DNA of 64,000 nt from Microvirga lenta (GCF_020532555.1 NZ_JAJBBR010000005.1:412128-476127), one strand, 5' to 3'. Counted from the stretch's first letter, positions 17,803-28,700 are shown. Notes: generated by a model not told the origin, from the sequence alone. Numbers and translations: made by a program.

Positions 17803-18351
17803 TCAAGCCGCCCGCTTCATGACCTCCTCGGAGGCCAGGAAAGCCTCGACCTCCGCCGTGGCCTGCGGCGCATCGGCATGGGTGCCCAGTTCCTGGAGCA
17901 GCCGGTTCATGGGCACGAACTCCCTCGCCTTGCGGTCGTAGAGCCCGGCCCGCACCAGCGCGATGGCGTTGAGGACGGGCTTGCCGTCCCGTGTCCTGGA
18001 AATCAGCCGGTGCTCCATCACCACCTGGCCCTCGAACCAGGTGACGATCCGGGTCTCCAGCGTGAAGGCCTGAAAGAGCTTCAGCTCGCGCCGGAAGCGG
18101 ATCTGGCCCGCGCTCACCACGGGCACCCAGCCGTTCCTGAAGATGGGCCTCCACAGGCCCGAGCGGAGCATGATGTCGGTCCGCCCCAGATCCATCAGGG
18201 TCCAGTAGCGCCCGTTGTTCAGGTGCAGGGAGGTGTCGAGGTCGTGCGGCCACACCCGGAACGACAGGCGCGACACGTCCTTCACGGGATCGAGCTTTGC
18301 GCGGAAGAACGAGGCGACGATGAGGTGAAGAACGCGCAGCCAGAGATTCAT
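17803..18351 (-). CDS. Acyl-CoA thioesterase-like hotdog protein
   Basis: A 182-residue single-hotdog protein of the 4HBT/THEM6-like group. The conserved FRVWPHDLDTSLHLNNGRYWTLMD carries the catalytic-loop aspartate and asparagine typical of acyl-CoA thioesterases. The N-terminal 20 residues are hydrophobic (LWLRVLHLIVASFF), as in membrane-associated THEM6-like members. The start ATG overlaps the DinB stop as ATGA at 18348-18351, so translation is coupled and the longer upstream reading of this frame is not needed. Hydrolysis of an acyl-CoA is inferred. Confidence 0.8.
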   Translation of the reverse strand: MNLWLRVLHLIVASFFRAKLDPVKDVSRLSFRVWPHDLDTSLHLNNGRYWTLMDLGRTDIMLRSGLWRPIFRNGWVPVVSAGQIRFRRELKLFQAFTLETRIVTWFEGQVVMEHRLISRTRDGKPVLNAIALVRAGLYDRKAREFVPMNRLLQELGTHADAPQATAEVEAFLASEEVMKRAA

Positions 18352-18857
18352 GACAGGCCCATGCGCGTCTCGCGCTGAAACAGCACGAGATCGAAGGACG
18401 GAGCATCGCGCCCGAAGCCGGTCAGGAGGCAATGGGCTTGGCCCCGGTGATGGGTCTGGTGGTTGAAGAAGTGAGTGAGGGCGGGTGCGAGCGGCTGCTC
18501 GACATCCGCCGGATTCACGATGGTGCGGTAGCGGAACCGTCCGGCCAGAGTCTCATCCGACAGGGCATCGACATAGGCGACGATCCGCGCGTCCTCGGCC
18601 TCGCGCGCGGCGCGCAGGTCGTCGAAGCCGTCGTAGAGAATGGCGTCGAGGCGGTTCGGCGCCTCGCCCTCGCCAGTGAAACGCCGCATCCAGATCCGGT
18701 CGGCCACGAGGATGTGGTTCAGGGTGCCGTGCAGGGATTTGAAGAAGGCGCCGCGATCGGCGCGGTATTCCTCGTCTGACAGCGTTGCCGCCGCATCGTA
18801 GAGCCGCCGGTTGCACCAGGCATTGTAGGCCGCCAGCATGGCGAAGTGAGGCTTCAT
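18348..18857 (-). CDS. DinB family protein
   Basis: A 169-residue four-helix-bundle protein of the DinB/YfiT metalloenzyme superfamily. Three histidines expected to bind a metal are in HGTLNHILVADRIW and in HFFNHQTHHRGQ near the C-terminal third. Related enzymes are thiol-dependent transferases or isomerases; the reaction here is unknown. AGGAG 6 bases before ATG 18857 is clear. It forms a two-gene operon with the downstream thioesterase-like gene. Confidence 0.85.
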   Translation of the reverse strand: MKPHFAMLAAYNAWCNRRLYDAAATLSDEEYRADRGAFFKSLHGTLNHILVADRIWMRRFTGEGEAPNRLDAILYDGFDDLRAAREAEDARIVAYVDALSDETLAGRFRYRTIVNPADVEQPLAPALTHFFNHQTHHRGQAHCLLTGFGRDAPSFDLVLFQRETRMGLS

Positions 18858-18951
18858 GATCGGCTCCTGCGAATGTCGGCAAACGGGGATGGATCCCCTC
18901 CCCGCTCTCCGAGCCGCCGGGGATGACAAGGGCGGGCGGTGCCCGCCTGTC

Positions 18952-18992
18952 GTCATTCCCGGCCGGAGCGAAGCGGAGGGGAAGGGAACCCA
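18952..18992 (+). repeat. Intergenic repeat, copy 1
   Basis: The block starting GTCATTCCCGGCCGGAGCG and running through AGGGGAAGGGAACCCATCG recurs almost unchanged at 37216-37257 and, inverted, at 37790-37831. It fills most of the gap between dinB and the beta-oxidation operon end. Such palindromic units are common in Hyphomicrobiales genomes. Confidence 0.75.
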
Positions 18993-19016
18993 TCGGTTAT
19001 CAGGTCACGAGCGGCC

Positions 19017-21224
19017 TCAAGCCGCCTTCTTCTCCTTGGCGCGCCCATAGAACGTCTCGCCGGACGCGGCCATGTCGAGCAGGATCTTCGGCGGCGCGAA
19101 ACGGTCGCCGTGGCTGTCCTGCAGCTCCTTGCACAAAGCCACGAAGGCCTTGGCGCCCATGAAGTCGATGTAGGACAGGGCGCCGCCGGTGAAGGGCGCG
19201 AAGCCGAAGCCGAAGATCGAGCCCACATCCGCCTCGCGCGGATCGGTGATGACGCCCTCCTCCACCGTGCGGGCGGCCTCCAGGGCCTGCGTCACGAGCA
19301 GCCGCTGCTTGAGCTCCTGCATGTCGAGGAACTCGGCTTCCAGGTGCTTCGGCTGCAGATCGGTCAGCCCCGGCCAGAGCCGCTTCGGGCCGTTCTCCGG
19401 ATAGTCGTAGAAGCCCTTCCGGTTCTTGCGGCCGAGACGGCCTTCCTGCTCGACGAGGCGGGTCAGGAGCTGCTCTTGCTCGGGCACGATCGCCGCGTCC
19501 CCGAGCTGCGCCTTGGTGGCCCGGAGGATCTTGAGGCCGAGATCGACGCCGACCTCGTCGTTGAGGGAGAGCGGTCCCACGGGCATGCCCGCCTGCTTGC
19601 CCGCATTCTCGATCATCGCCGGCGGCACGCCCTCGGTGAGCATGAGATGGCCTTCGAGGATGTAGGCCAGCACGCAGCGATTGGCGAAGAAGCCGCGGGA
19701 ATCGTTGACGACGATCGGCGTCTTCTTGATCGCCCGCACGTAGTCGAGGGCTGTGGCGAGCGCCTTGTCGCCCGTCTCCTTGCCCATGATGATCTCCACC
19801 AGCATCATCTTCTCGACCGGCGAGAAGAAGTGGATGCCGATGAACTGACCGGCATTTCTCGAATTCTTCGCCAGTCCGGAGATCGGCAGGGTCGAGGTGT
19901 TCGACGCGAAGATGCAGTCGGGGCCGATCGCGGCCTCGACCTTCTGGATCACTTCGGCCTTCACCTTGGGATCCTCGAACACGGCCTCGATGACGAGGTC
20001 GCAATCGGCCAGGGAGGCGTAGTCGTCCGATGCGGTGATGCGCCCGAGCAGGGCGTCGCGGTCCGCCGTCTTGGCGCGGCCCTTCATGATCTGGTCGGAC
20101 ATGAGCTTGTGGGAATGAGCCTTGCCCTTCTCGGCCGCTTCCATGTCGCGGTCGATCAGCACGACCTCGAGCCCCGCATTGGCCGTGACATAGGCCACGC
20201 TGGCGCCCATGAAGCCGGCGCCGACGACGCCGACCTTCTTCAGCGCCGTCGGCGGCACGTTCTTGGGCCGCCGCGCGCCCTTGTTCAGCTCCTGCATGGA
20301 GATGAACAGGGTGCGGATCATCGCCGCCGCCTCCTTCGAGCGCAGGATCTTGGCGAACCAGCGCGACTCGATCTTCAGCGCCAGGTCCATCGGAAGCTGC
20401 AGGCCCTGATAGACGGATTCGAGGATGGCGTAGGCCGCCGGGTAGTTGTCCTGCGTCTCGCGGCGGTAGATGGCGTTCGCGGCGGGCCAGATCTGCATTC
20501 CGGCCGCCGAATAGACCTTGTTGGAGGGAAGCTTGAAGCCCTTCTGGTCCCAGGGCGCGACGGCCGAGCCGCCCTGCTTGATCCAGTCTTTCGCGGCCTG
20601 CACGATCTGGTCGCGGGGAGCGACCGCATGGGCGAGGCCCATGTTGCGCGCCATGAGCGCGCGGATCTGCTCGCCCTTGAACAGCATCTGCAGGGCGTCG
20701 CCGGTCTGCATCAGGCGCGCCACGCGCTGGGTGCCGCCCGCGCCGGGAAAGAGGCCGACCTTGATCTCGGGCAGGCCCACGCGGGTGGCGTCCGAGTCGG
20801 AGAGCACGCGGAAGTGACAGGCCAGCGCCAGCTCGAACGCGCCGCCGAGGCACACGCCGTGCACGGCGGCCGCGAAGGGCTTTCCGCAGGTCTCCATGCG
20901 GCGGTAGAGCAGCGAGAGCCGGCGCGATTCCTCGAAGAAGAAGCTCATGGCCTCCTCCTCGCCCTTTTCCTTCGCGAGCCGGGCATATTCGGCGCTGAGG
21001 CCCTGCAGCATCGTGAGATCCGCGCCGCCGGAAAACGCTTCCTTGCCGGAGGCGATGACGCAGCCCTTGATGGCCTCGTCGCCCGTAACCCTGTCGATGA
21101 TCGCGCCCAGCTCCTGCATCACCTCGGGGGTGATGACGTTCATGGAGCGCTCCGGCATGTCCCAGGTGGCGAGCGCGATGCCGTCGCCGTCGACCTCGAA
21201 GCGGAAATTGGTGAAGTTCGTCAT
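19017..21224 (-). CDS. Enoyl-CoA hydratase/3-hydroxyacyl-CoA dehydrogenase (FadJ-like)
   Basis: A 735-residue bifunctional beta-oxidation enzyme. Residues 1-190 are an enoyl-CoA hydratase domain with [18 protein letters not shown] forming the oxyanion hole. From about 330 a Rossmann domain starts at [28 protein letters not shown] and continues to the dehydrogenase catalytic region [16 protein letters not shown], then two C-terminal helical domains. It hydrates enoyl-CoA and oxidises the 3-hydroxyacyl-CoA with NAD. GGGAGAG lies 6 bases before ATG 21224. It is the third gene after acyl-CoA dehydrogenase and thiolase on the minus strand. Whether it acts on long or short chains is not clear. Confidence 0.93.
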   Translation of the reverse strand: MTNFTNFRFEVDGDGIALATWDMPERSMNVITPEVMQELGAIIDRVTGDEAIKGCVIASGKEAFSGGADLTMLQGLSAEYARLAKEKGEEEAMSFFFEESRRLSLLYRRMETCGKPFAAAVHGVCLGGAFELALACHFRVLSDSDATRVGLPEIKVGLFPGAGGTQRVARLMQTGDALQMLFKGEQIRALMARNMGLAHAVAPRDQIVQAAKDWIKQGGSAVAPWDQKGFKLPSNKVYSAAGMQIWPAANAIYRRETQDNYPAAYAILESVYQGLQLPMDLALKIESRWFAKILRSKEAAAMIRTLFISMQELNKGARRPKNVPPTALKKVGVVGAGFMGASVAYVTANAGLEVVLIDRDMEAAEKGKAHSHKLMSDQIMKGRAKTADRDALLGRITASDDYASLADCDLVIEAVFEDPKVKAEVIQKVEAAIGPDCIFASNTSTLPISGLAKNSRNAGQFIGIHFFSPVEKMMLVEIIMGKETGDKALATALDYVRAIKKTPIVVNDSRGFFANRCVLAYILEGHLMLTEGVPPAMIENAGKQAGMPVGPLSLNDEVGVDLGLKILRATKAQLGDAAIVPEQEQLLTRLVEQEGRLGRKNRKGFYDYPENGPKRLWPGLTDLQPKHLEAEFLDMQELKQRLLVTQALEAARTVEEGVITDPREADVGSIFGFGFAPFTGGALSYIDFMGAKAFVALCKELQDSHGDRFAPPKILLDMAASGETFYGRAKEKKAA

Positions 21225-21241
21225 TGTGGCTCTCCCGAAGG

Positions 21242-21351
21242 CCTCATCCTGAGGAGCCCGCATGGCGGGCGTCTCGAAGGATGGTCCAGTGTTCCCTTGA
21301 ACCGCATCCTCGTCCTTCGAGACGGCGCTTCGCGCCTCCTCAGGGTGAGAA
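21242..21351. repeat. Paired palindromic intergenic repeats
   Basis: The unit CCTCATCCTGAGGAGCCCGC...GTCTCGAAGGATGG at 21242-21284 is followed by a related inverted unit CCTCGTCCTTCGAGACGGCG...CTCAGGGTGAGAA at 21308-21351. The two can pair with each other. They occupy the 146-base gap between thiolase and FadJ-like genes inside a likely operon. Confidence 0.7.
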
Positions 21352-21370
21352 TGCTCGCGTTGCGTTCCCC

Positions 21371-22579
21371 TCAGACCCGCTCGATGATCGCGGCGGTGCC
21401 CATGCCGGCCGCGACGCAGAGGGTGATCAGCGCCGTCTGCTTGTTGGTGCGCTCCAGCTCGTCGAGCACCGTGCCCAGGATCATGGCGCCGGTCGCCCCC
21501 AGCGGATGCCCCATGGCGATGGCGCCGCCATTCACGTTGACCTTGGCCGGGTCGAGATCCATGGCCTGGATGTAGCGCAGCACCACGGCCGAGAAGGCCT
21601 CGTTGATCTCGAAGAGGTCGATGTCGTCCTTCGTCATGCCGGCCTTGCGCAGCGCGAGCTCCGACACGTCGATGGGGCCGGTGAGCATGAGCGCGAGATC
21701 GGAGCCGATGGAGGCGAAGCCCTTGAGCCGCGCCCGCGGCTTCAGGCCGGCCTTGGCGCCGCCCTCCTTCGAGCCGACGAGCACGGCGGAGGCGCCGTCC
21801 ACGATGCCGGAGGAATTGCCCGCATGGTGGACGTGGTTGACGTATTCCACGTCCGGATGGGCCGCGACCGCCACCGCGTCGAACCCGCCCATCTCGCCCA
21901 TCTGCACGAAGGCGGCCTTGAGCTGGCCCAGCGACTGCATGTCGGTCTGCGGCCGCATGTGCTCGTCCTTGGCCAGGATCGTCAGGCCGTTGATGTCCTT
22001 CACGGGCACGACGGAGTTCTTGAAGCGCCCTTCCTCCCAGGCCTTGGCGGCGCGCTTCTGCGATTCCACCGCATAGGCGTCCACGTCGTCGCGGGAGAAG
22101 CCGTATTTCGTGGCGATCAGGTCGGCCGAGATGCCCTGCGGCAGGAAGTAGTTGGCGATGGCGATGCCGGGATCGACCGGCCATGCGCCGCCGGACGCGC
22201 CCATGCCGACCCGGCTCATGGACTCGACGCCGCCGCCGATGGTCAGATCCTTCATGCCCGCCATCACCTGCGCGGCGGCGAGGTTCACGGCGTCCAGGCC
22301 CGAGGCGCAGAACCGGTTGATCTGCACGCCCGGCACCTCCTTGCCGAAGCCCGCCTTGAGGGCCGCCGCGCGGGCGATGTCGCCGCCCGCCTCGCCGACC
22401 GGATCGACGCAGCCGAGCACCACGTCCTCGACGAGCACCGGATCGAGGTCGTTGCGCTGGCGGATGGCGTCGAGCGCCGTCACCGCGAGGTCGACCGCCG
22501 GCACCTCATGCAGCGAACCGTCCGGCTTGCCGCGTCCGCGCGGAGTGCGGACGGCGTCGTAGATATAAGCTTCAGGCAT
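21371..22579 (-). CDS. Acetyl-CoA C-acyltransferase (thiolase)
   Basis: A 402-residue thiolase that releases acetyl-CoA from 3-ketoacyl-CoA. The nucleophilic cysteine is in [13 protein letters not shown] near residue 90. The second active-site motifs [16 protein letters not shown] and [10 protein letters not shown] are intact. Length and motif spacing are those of FadA-type enzymes. GGAGG before ATG 22579 fixes the start and excludes 23 upstream in-frame residues. It sits between the acyl-CoA dehydrogenase and the FadJ-like gene, giving a full beta-oxidation set. Confidence 0.94.
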   Translation of the reverse strand: MPEAYIYDAVRTPRGRGKPDGSLHEVPAVDLAVTALDAIRQRNDLDPVLVEDVVLGCVDPVGEAGGDIARAAALKAGFGKEVPGVQINRFCASGLDAVNLAAAQVMAGMKDLTIGGGVESMSRVGMGASGGAWPVDPGIAIANYFLPQGISADLIATKYGFSRDDVDAYAVESQKRAAKAWEEGRFKNSVVPVKDINGLTILAKDEHMRPQTDMQSLGQLKAAFVQMGEMGGFDAVAVAAHPDVEYVNHVHHAGNSSGIVDGASAVLVGSKEGGAKAGLKPRARLKGFASIGSDLALMLTGPIDVSELALRKAGMTKDDIDLFEINEAFSAVVLRYIQAMDLDPAKVNVNGGAIAMGHPLGATGAMILGTVLDELERTNKQTALITLCVAAGMGTAAIIERV

Positions 22580-22602
22580 GAAGAACCTCCCGGGCGTGTC
22601 GT

Positions 22603-22696
22603 GATCCCGGACGCGGAGCGAACCGGGATCGTTGTCAGAATAGGGCACTCAACGCGTCGTTCGATCCCGGCCGTCGCCATGCTCGGGCCGGGATCG
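22603..22696. repeat. Two inverted repeats between thiolase and acyl-CoA dehydrogenase genes
   Basis: GATCCCGG (22603-22610) pairs with CCGGGATC (22623-22630), and CGATCCCGGCC (22662-22672) pairs with GGCCGGGATCG (22686-22696). They fill the 127-base gap between two co-directional genes and lack U-tracts, so they look like repeat units or processing stems, not terminators. Confidence 0.6.
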
Positions 22697-22706
22697 CGTC
22701 CGTCGA

Positions 22707-24500
22707 TCAGAAAGCCTCGGCCGGCAGGGCCATGGTCGTGTCGGCGCCGGCCGAGATGCAGGCGAGGCGCGCGGCGGTTTCGGGCATCATGCGCTCCATG
22801 AAGAAGCGGCCGGTCGTCAGCTTCGCGTCCATCCTCTCCGCGACGCCGTTTCCTTCAGCCTTCCTGGCATGGGCGGCCTTCGCCATCTTGGCCCACATGT
22901 AGCCCATGGCCACGAGGCCGAAGAGATGCATGTAGTCCGTGGCGCCCGCGCCCGCATTGTCGGGCCTGGCCATGGCGTTTTGCATGAACCACATGGTGCC
23001 CTGCTGCAGATGGTTGAGGCCCTGCTCGAGCGGGGCGATGAAGCCTTTCAGGTTCTCGTCGCCGGCATTCTCCTGGCAGAAGGCGGCGACCTCGTTGAAG
23101 AACGCCATGACGGCGCGGCCGCCGTCCTTGCCGAGCTTGCGGCCGACGAGGTCCATGGCCTGGATGCCGTTGGCGCCCTCGTAGATCATGGTGATGCGGG
23201 CGTCGCGCACGAACTGCGACATGCCCCATTCCTCGATATAGCCGTGGCCGCCGAACATCTGCTGGGCCTTCACGGCCATCTCGAAGCCGAGATCGGTGAG
23301 CACGCCCTTCACCACCGGGGTCATGAGGCCCATGTGGTCGTCCGCCGACTGACGCTGCGCCTCGTCGGAGGAGCGGTGGGCGATGTCGCTGTTCAGCGCC
23401 GTCCAGATCACGAGCGCGCGGGCGGCCTCGTTGAAGGCCCGGATGGACATGAGCGTCCGGCGCACGTCCGGGTGGACGATGATCGGATCGGCCGGCCTGT
23501 CGGGGAACTTCGCGCCCGTGAGCGAGCGGCCCTGCAGGCGGTCCTTCGCATAGGCGACGGCGTTCTGGTAGGCGACCTCGGACTGGGCGAGACCCTGCAC
23601 GCCCACGGCCAGGCGCGCCTCGTTCATCATCACGAACATGGCCGCGAGGCCGCGGTTCTCCTGGCCGATGAGCCAGCCCCTGGCGCCGTCGTAGTTCATG
23701 ACGCAGGTGGCGTTGCCGTGGATGCCCATCTTGTGCTCGAGGGAGCCGCAGGAGACGCCGTTGCGCTCGCCGAGGGAGCCGTCCTCCTTCACGAGGATCT
23801 TCGGCACGACGAAGAGCGAGATGCCCTTGGTGCCGGCCGGCGCGCCCTCGATGCGGGCGAGGACCAGGTGGACGATGTTCTCGGCCATGTCGTGCTCGCC
23901 GGCCGAGATGAAGATCTTGGTGCCGCTGATGGCATAGGAGCCGTCGCCGTTGGGCACGGCCTTGGTCTTGAGCAGGCCCAGATCCGTGCCGCAATGAGGC
24001 TCGGTCAGGTTCATGGTGCCGGTCCAGACGCCCTCGACCATCTTCGGCAGGTAGGTCTTTTTGATCTCCTCGGAGCCGTGGACCAGCAGCGCCGCGATGG
24101 CTCCCTGGGTCAGGCCGGGATACATGCCCAGCGCCAGGTTCGCCGAGGAGACGAATTCCTGCATGATGGTGTTGAGGGCCGAGGGCAGCCCCTGGCCGCC
24201 GTATTCCTCCGGTGCGGCGAGGCCCATCCAGCCGCCGGCCGCATAGGCCTCGTAGGCCTCCTTGAAGCCCTTCGGCGTGGTCACGGAGCCGTCCGGGTTG
24301 CGCTTGCAGCCCTCCTGGTCGCCGGTGAGGTTCAGGGGCGCGAAGACCTCCTCGCACAGCTTGGCGCCCTCGCCCAGGATCGCCTCCACCATGTCCGGCG
24401 TCGCCTCGGCGAAGCCCGGCAGGTTGTTGTAGCGTTCGATGGGGAAGACGTCGTTCAGCAGGAACATCACGTCTTCGACGGGGGCCTTGTAAACCGGCAT
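22707..24500 (-). CDS. Acyl-CoA dehydrogenase with C-terminal extension
   Basis: A 597-residue FAD enzyme that introduces the first double bond in beta-oxidation. The N-terminal and middle domains show GLAAPEEYGGQG and NLTEPHCGTDLGLLKTKA; the C-terminal helical domain has FGGHGYIEEWGMSQFVRDARITMIYEGANGIQAMDLVGRK, where the glutamate of IYEG is the usual catalytic base. About 150 further residues form the acetyltransferase-like tail domain seen in the long FadE-like group. GAGGAG is right before ATG 24500. It opens the beta-oxidation block. Confidence 0.93.
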   Translation of the reverse strand: MPVYKAPVEDVMFLLNDVFPIERYNNLPGFAEATPDMVEAILGEGAKLCEEVFAPLNLTGDQEGCKRNPDGSVTTPKGFKEAYEAYAAGGWMGLAAPEEYGGQGLPSALNTIMQEFVSSANLALGMYPGLTQGAIAALLVHGSEEIKKTYLPKMVEGVWTGTMNLTEPHCGTDLGLLKTKAVPNGDGSYAISGTKIFISAGEHDMAENIVHLVLARIEGAPAGTKGISLFVVPKILVKEDGSLGERNGVSCGSLEHKMGIHGNATCVMNYDGARGWLIGQENRGLAAMFVMMNEARLAVGVQGLAQSEVAYQNAVAYAKDRLQGRSLTGAKFPDRPADPIIVHPDVRRTLMSIRAFNEAARALVIWTALNSDIAHRSSDEAQRQSADDHMGLMTPVVKGVLTDLGFEMAVKAQQMFGGHGYIEEWGMSQFVRDARITMIYEGANGIQAMDLVGRKLGKDGGRAVMAFFNEVAAFCQENAGDENLKGFIAPLEQGLNHLQQGTMWFMQNAMARPDNAGAGATDYMHLFGLVAMGYMWAKMAKAAHARKAEGNGVAERMDAKLTTGRFFMERMMPETAARLACISAGADTTMALPAEAF

Positions 24501-24562
24501 GGAGCTCCTCCCAGATCGGAAAGCCGGCAGCGGGGCGGTCCGGGACCGCGGCGCCGGCATCA

Positions 24563-24586
24563 AGATAGTTCACATATAAACTATCT
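24563..24586 (-). promoter_or_regulatory. Inverted repeat upstream of the acyl-CoA dehydrogenase gene
   Basis: AGATAGTT-CACATATA-AACTATCT is a perfect 8-bp dyad with an 8-base centre, in an AT-rich patch 63 bases before the start codon. It has the form of an operator for a dimeric repressor controlling fatty acid genes. Its link to the MerR protein encoded upstream is unproven; MerR sites normally sit between -35 and -10. Confidence 0.5.
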
Positions 24587-24938
24587 GGTCGCGATGGGGA
24601 AGAGGTAGGGCGCGAAAAGTCCTACGGTACCGGTCGGAGAGCGATGGGAGCGCGGATCCTGCCCGCAGCAGCCTGCGGCGGGGCTGACGATAAAAGCCCA
24701 TGCGCGGCCGCGGTTTCCAGGCCGGAAGGGGCCGTCGGGCCAGGGAGATGCCGGTCTTTTTAGGGACGGGACATCCGCCGACGAGGGCGCCCGAACGGAA
24801 AAGCGCGCGGTCACGCGCCTCGCGCTGAAATGAAAAGCCTGTCGAGAGGCGGGAGGGCGCCGCCCTCCAGATGCCCCGGGCGCAACCTCGACCGCCTGCT
24901 CGACAGGCAAACCTGCTCTGCGGCAGGATCTTGTTGGA
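24587..24938. other. Intergenic region between beta-oxidation operon and merR
   Basis: About 350 bases with no credible gene: the one long open frame on the minus strand has no conserved features and poor codon pattern. It contains the merR terminator near its distal end and otherwise nothing I recognise. Confidence 0.6.
24833..24908 (-). terminator. Terminator of the merR gene
   Basis: GCCTGTCGAG (24837-24846) pairs with CTCGACAGGC (24899-24908), and the inner AGGCGG (24847-24852) with CCGCCT (24892-24897), giving about 16 base pairs with one bulge. A GGAGGGC-GCC-GCCCTCC hairpin sits inside. On the minus strand the stem is followed by UUUUCAUUU. It lies 31 bases after the merR stop. Confidence 0.65.
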
Positions 24939-25364
24939 TCAGGCCGCGACCGCCATGCCGGCGCGACGGGTCCTGAGCTCGACGAGAGCCTCTTCGATCT
25001 CGGCCTTCTGCTGCTCCAGATGGGTGATCTGGTCGTCGATCTGGTCCAGGGACAGCTTGAGCTTGGCAGACGGCCCGTCGCCCATCCGCTCCTCCGCCAG
25101 CATGGCGCGGATCTCGGTGAGGGTGAAGCCGAGCTGCTTGCCCTTGAGGATGACGGAGAGCCGATCCCGGTCGCGGGCGTCGTAAATGCGGGCCGTGCCG
25201 TCGCGGCGGGGCGAGAGAAGTCCCCGATCCTCGTAGAAGCGGAGCGTTCTCAGGGTCACGCCGAACTCGCGGGCCAGGTCACCGATGGTGTAGGACTTGC
25301 CGCCTTCGCCGACCGCTCCTGCATCCGAAACAACCGAATAATGTCCTAGTGCTTCTTTATCCAT
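24939..25364 (-). CDS. MerR family transcriptional regulator
   Basis: A 141-residue MerR protein. The N-terminal winged helix is YTIGDLAREFGVTLRTLRFYEDRGLLSPRRDGTARIYDARDRDRL (about 23-67), and a long coiled coil (about 95-130) forms the dimer interface. There is no cysteine cluster, so it is not a metal sensor. It resembles the regulators found beside acyl-CoA dehydrogenase genes (LiuR-like) in alphaproteobacteria, and it neighbours such genes here. ATG 25364 is preferred to a start at 25424. Confidence 0.88.
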   Translation of the reverse strand: MDKEALGHYSVVSDAGAVGEGGKSYTIGDLAREFGVTLRTLRFYEDRGLLSPRRDGTARIYDARDRDRLSVILKGKQLGFTLTEIRAMLAEERMGDGPSAKLKLSLDQIDDQITHLEQQKAEIEEALVELRTRRAGMAVAA

Positions 25365-25743
25365 GCCGTGCCCCGTTAATTTTTCCAAATTGCTTGCGGA
25401 ATCGAACTCCCATGGGGGAACCACGACTCACGTGTAATGAAATAATAAAACATAGGATACAGCGATCGCAAGTGTTTTGCAACACAGGCGTGTGCCCGAG
25501 GGTCAGAAGCCTCTCCTTCGGGAGGCGACGGAAAGGAAGCGCGCCGCCCGTCTTCGGCCGGCCCCAGCTAAATCCCACGTCCTTAACGGGTTTTTTACTA
25601 CGTTCCTCAAAAGCTTCGCCATCGGCACGAGGATTCGGCATGGCTTCATGATTCGCCAGAACCGGGTTCCCGGACCGTCGCGACGGGGCTCGATAAAGGG
25701 GCGGGCCGGTCGGGTGAGTTCCTAGTTCCCCCTGAGTCCGGCC
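25365..25743. other. Intergenic region upstream of merR and the PodJ-like gene
   Basis: About 380 bases between divergent genes. It holds the merR promoter, the dyad GTGTT-TTGC-AACAC at 25472-25485 over its -35, and an AT-rich patch at 25430-25465. No gene or RNA is evident in the remaining sequence. Confidence 0.6.
25454..25482 (-). promoter_or_regulatory. Probable merR promoter
   Basis: On the minus strand TTGCAA (25482-25477) and TATCCT (25459-25454) are separated by 17 bases. The GTGTT-TTGC-AACAC dyad overlaps the -35 and could be an operator. The expected start of transcription is about 80 bases before the merR ATG. Confidence 0.45.
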
Positions 25744-28700
25744 ATGAGACGAAACGCTCTCCCGACACTGGAAGACTTGGACATCGACGCACGCGACATC
25801 GCCGAAGCCATGGCGCGGCGGTCCGGTCTGAGCCTCGAGGAGTGGCTGGCGACAGCCCTCGCCGAACGGGCCGGAACGCAGAGGCCGCGTGTCAAGCCGG
25901 AGCGCCGGCGCGCCGGCGACGAGCTCGACGGCATCATCGCCCGCATGATGGAGACGTCCCGCAAGCGCCCCGCCGGAAGCGGCGGCGAGCCGCGGCCCGT
26001 CGAGCCGGACGCCCGCGACGAGGCCTCGCGCACCGCGATCGCCCTCGAATCCATGGCGAGCTGGATCGAACATGCGGAGGAGCGCCTGAACGAGAGCGCC
26101 CGCCTCTCCGCCGACCAGCAGGACCGGATGGCGTCCGCCCTCTCGCAGGCCCTGGCGACGCTGAAGAACCGCCTCGACGAGGTCGAGCGCCAGGTGGTGT
26201 CGGAACGCGCCGTGCCGGCACGCATCGAGTTCCCGGTCCAGGACGCCATCAAGGCCCTCACCCCCCTGTCGGACACCCTGAGCGGCCTGCGCACGGACAT
26301 GTCGCGGCTGACCGAGCGCCTGGAGCAGCCGATCAACGCGGTTCTGCCGCACGCCATCGACGGCATCCGGGACGAGATCGAGCGCCTGCGGACCAGCGTG
26401 GAGGGCTTGGCGACCCGCGACGAGATCGCCGCCCTGGACCGCGCCGTGCGCGACCTGTCCAAGGACATCGAGCAGGGCCGCCCCAACAAGGACATTCTGA
26501 CGCTGGCCCAATCGGTGGCCGCCGTTCACCAACAGGTTCAGACGCTCTCGGGCGACCTCGCCGACGGGGTGCACCGGCGCCTGTCCTCCGAGATCGACGA
26601 GATCAAGGGCAAGATCGACAGCGCGGCCCGCTCGGGCATCGACCGCTCCGTCATCGACTTCCTCGCCGGCCAGATCGTCGATCTGCGCCACGACCTAGCG
26701 CACAGGGCCGAGCCGCAGCAGATCGAGCGCCTTTCGGGCGAGGTCGGCACGCTCAGCCGGCAGGTCGCCGAACTGCGCTCCAACCAGGTGGGGCGCGGCG
26801 ACTTCGCCGCCCTCAAGACCTCGCTCGAGAATGTCTGCCACGCCCTGAACCGCACCGTCTCCGCCCAGGAGGCGAGCACGGTGCCGGAGCAGCTCGAAAG
26901 CCTGAGCAGGCGGCTGGACGTTCTCGCCAGCCGCCCGGATCCGGAACCGGCCAATCTCGACCCCATCGCCGAGCAGCTTTCCGTCCTGACCGATCGCATG
27001 GCCTCGATCTCCGGCACCCGCCTGGAGCAGACCGACACCCTGGCGGCCCTGATGGAACGCCTGTCGGCGCAGGTCCAGTCGGTGGCCGAAAGATCGCCGG
27101 TCGCGCCGGAGCCCCTGCTGGAACGGTTCGACCGGATCGAGGAGGAGCTGCGCCAGGTGGGCCGGCAGGCCGATACCTCGGGGGTCGCGCAGATGCTGCA
27201 GACCTTGAGCGAGAAGTTCGAGCGGCCCGCCGCTCCCTCCGCCCTGGACGGGCTGGAGCAGAAGATCGCGGCCATGGCCGAGCAGCTTGCCCGCACGCCC
27301 GCCGAGCCGTTCCGGCAGGCATTCGAGGAGGCGACGAGTCACCTCAGGAAGCTTCAGGACGAGACGGCCCTCATCGCCGAGCGCGCCGCCAGGACCGCCC
27401 TGAAGGACGTCGGTTCGAGCGCTCCCGCAAGCGACGACATCGATGCGCTGAAGCAGGGCTTCGTCGAGCTGAAGGCGCTCCAGACGCGAGCCGACAAGAA
27501 AACGCAGGAGACCCTGCGCTCCGTCCGCGACGCCCTCGAAATGCTCGTGTCCCGCCATCCCGAGCGGGGCATCCTGACACCGCCATCCGTAGAGATTCGG
27601 GCTCCCGCCGCCGGAAGGGCCCCGGGCGAGATGCCCTCGGCCGACCGGCTGGAAGCGGCCGTGCGCCGGCTCCACGCCGCGGCCCTGTCCCAGATCGCCG
27701 AGGTGTCGGGCGCCCCGTCCGAGGCATCGCTCAAGGCGGAACCGCTCAAGGCTCCGGCGGAGCAGGAACCCGCGCGCAGCGTCGCCGCGTCCTTCTCTCC
27801 GCAGGAGACGGACCTCGGCAGCGTGCGTGCGAGCTTCATCGCCGCCGCCCGGCGCGCGGCGCAGACGAGCGCCCCCGACAAGGCCGTTCCCGCAGATCCC
27901 CTGCCCGCCGAGGAGGCTACCGCAGCACCGGAGGCTCCCGAAAGCCTCCCGCCGGAGACGGGGGCCCTGTCGGCCCCGTCCCTGATCGAACGGCTCCGCC
28001 GCAGCTTCGATTCCCATCGCCGTCCGCTCCTCTTCAGCCTCGCCTTCCTGGTCCTGGCCGCCGGAGCGGCGCAGATCCTGTCGGTTGGACCGGGCGAGGA
28101 GACTCCGCCTGCGGTCCGCCAGGCGGCCGTCGAGGCGCCGCGGGAGCAGACGGCGGCAAGCGTCGCCAGCGCCCCCGCGCCCCAGGTGGAGAACAGCCTG
28201 TTCCAGCCGACCAGCCTCGCCGCGACGACGCTGACGCCCGCGAAGTTCCTCGTGGATCCGAGCACCGTCGGGGAACTCCCGGCGCAGGTGCCGACAACCT
28301 TGCGCGAGGCGGCCCTGGCGGGCGACGCCGCGGCGATCTACGAGATCGCCTCCCAGGCCTCGGAGGGCCGCGGCCTGAGCCACGATCCGATCCTGGCGGC
28401 CCACCTGTTCGAGCGGTCGGCGCAGGCGGGCTACGCCCCGGCGCAGGAGCGGCTGGCGATGCTCTACGAGAAGGGCGTGGGCGTCCTGCGCGACACGAAG
28501 CTCGCCGCGACATGGTACGAGCGCGCCGCCCAGGGCGGCAACGTCCGGGCCATGCACAACCTGGCGACCCTGATCGCCTCCGGCGCCAACGGAAGGCCCG
28601 ACTACCCGGCTGCCCTGCGCTGGTACCGCGAGGCGGCCGAATCCGGGGTCCGGGACAGCCAGTTCAATCTCGGCGTCCTCCTCGCCCGCGGCATCGGGAC

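Noticed and set aside
24581..24910. Possible 109-residue protein in the intergenic region before the acyl-CoA dehydrogenase
   Set aside because: Its composition is biased, the frame runs through the stem of the merR terminator and an operator-like dyad, and no ribosome-binding site is present.
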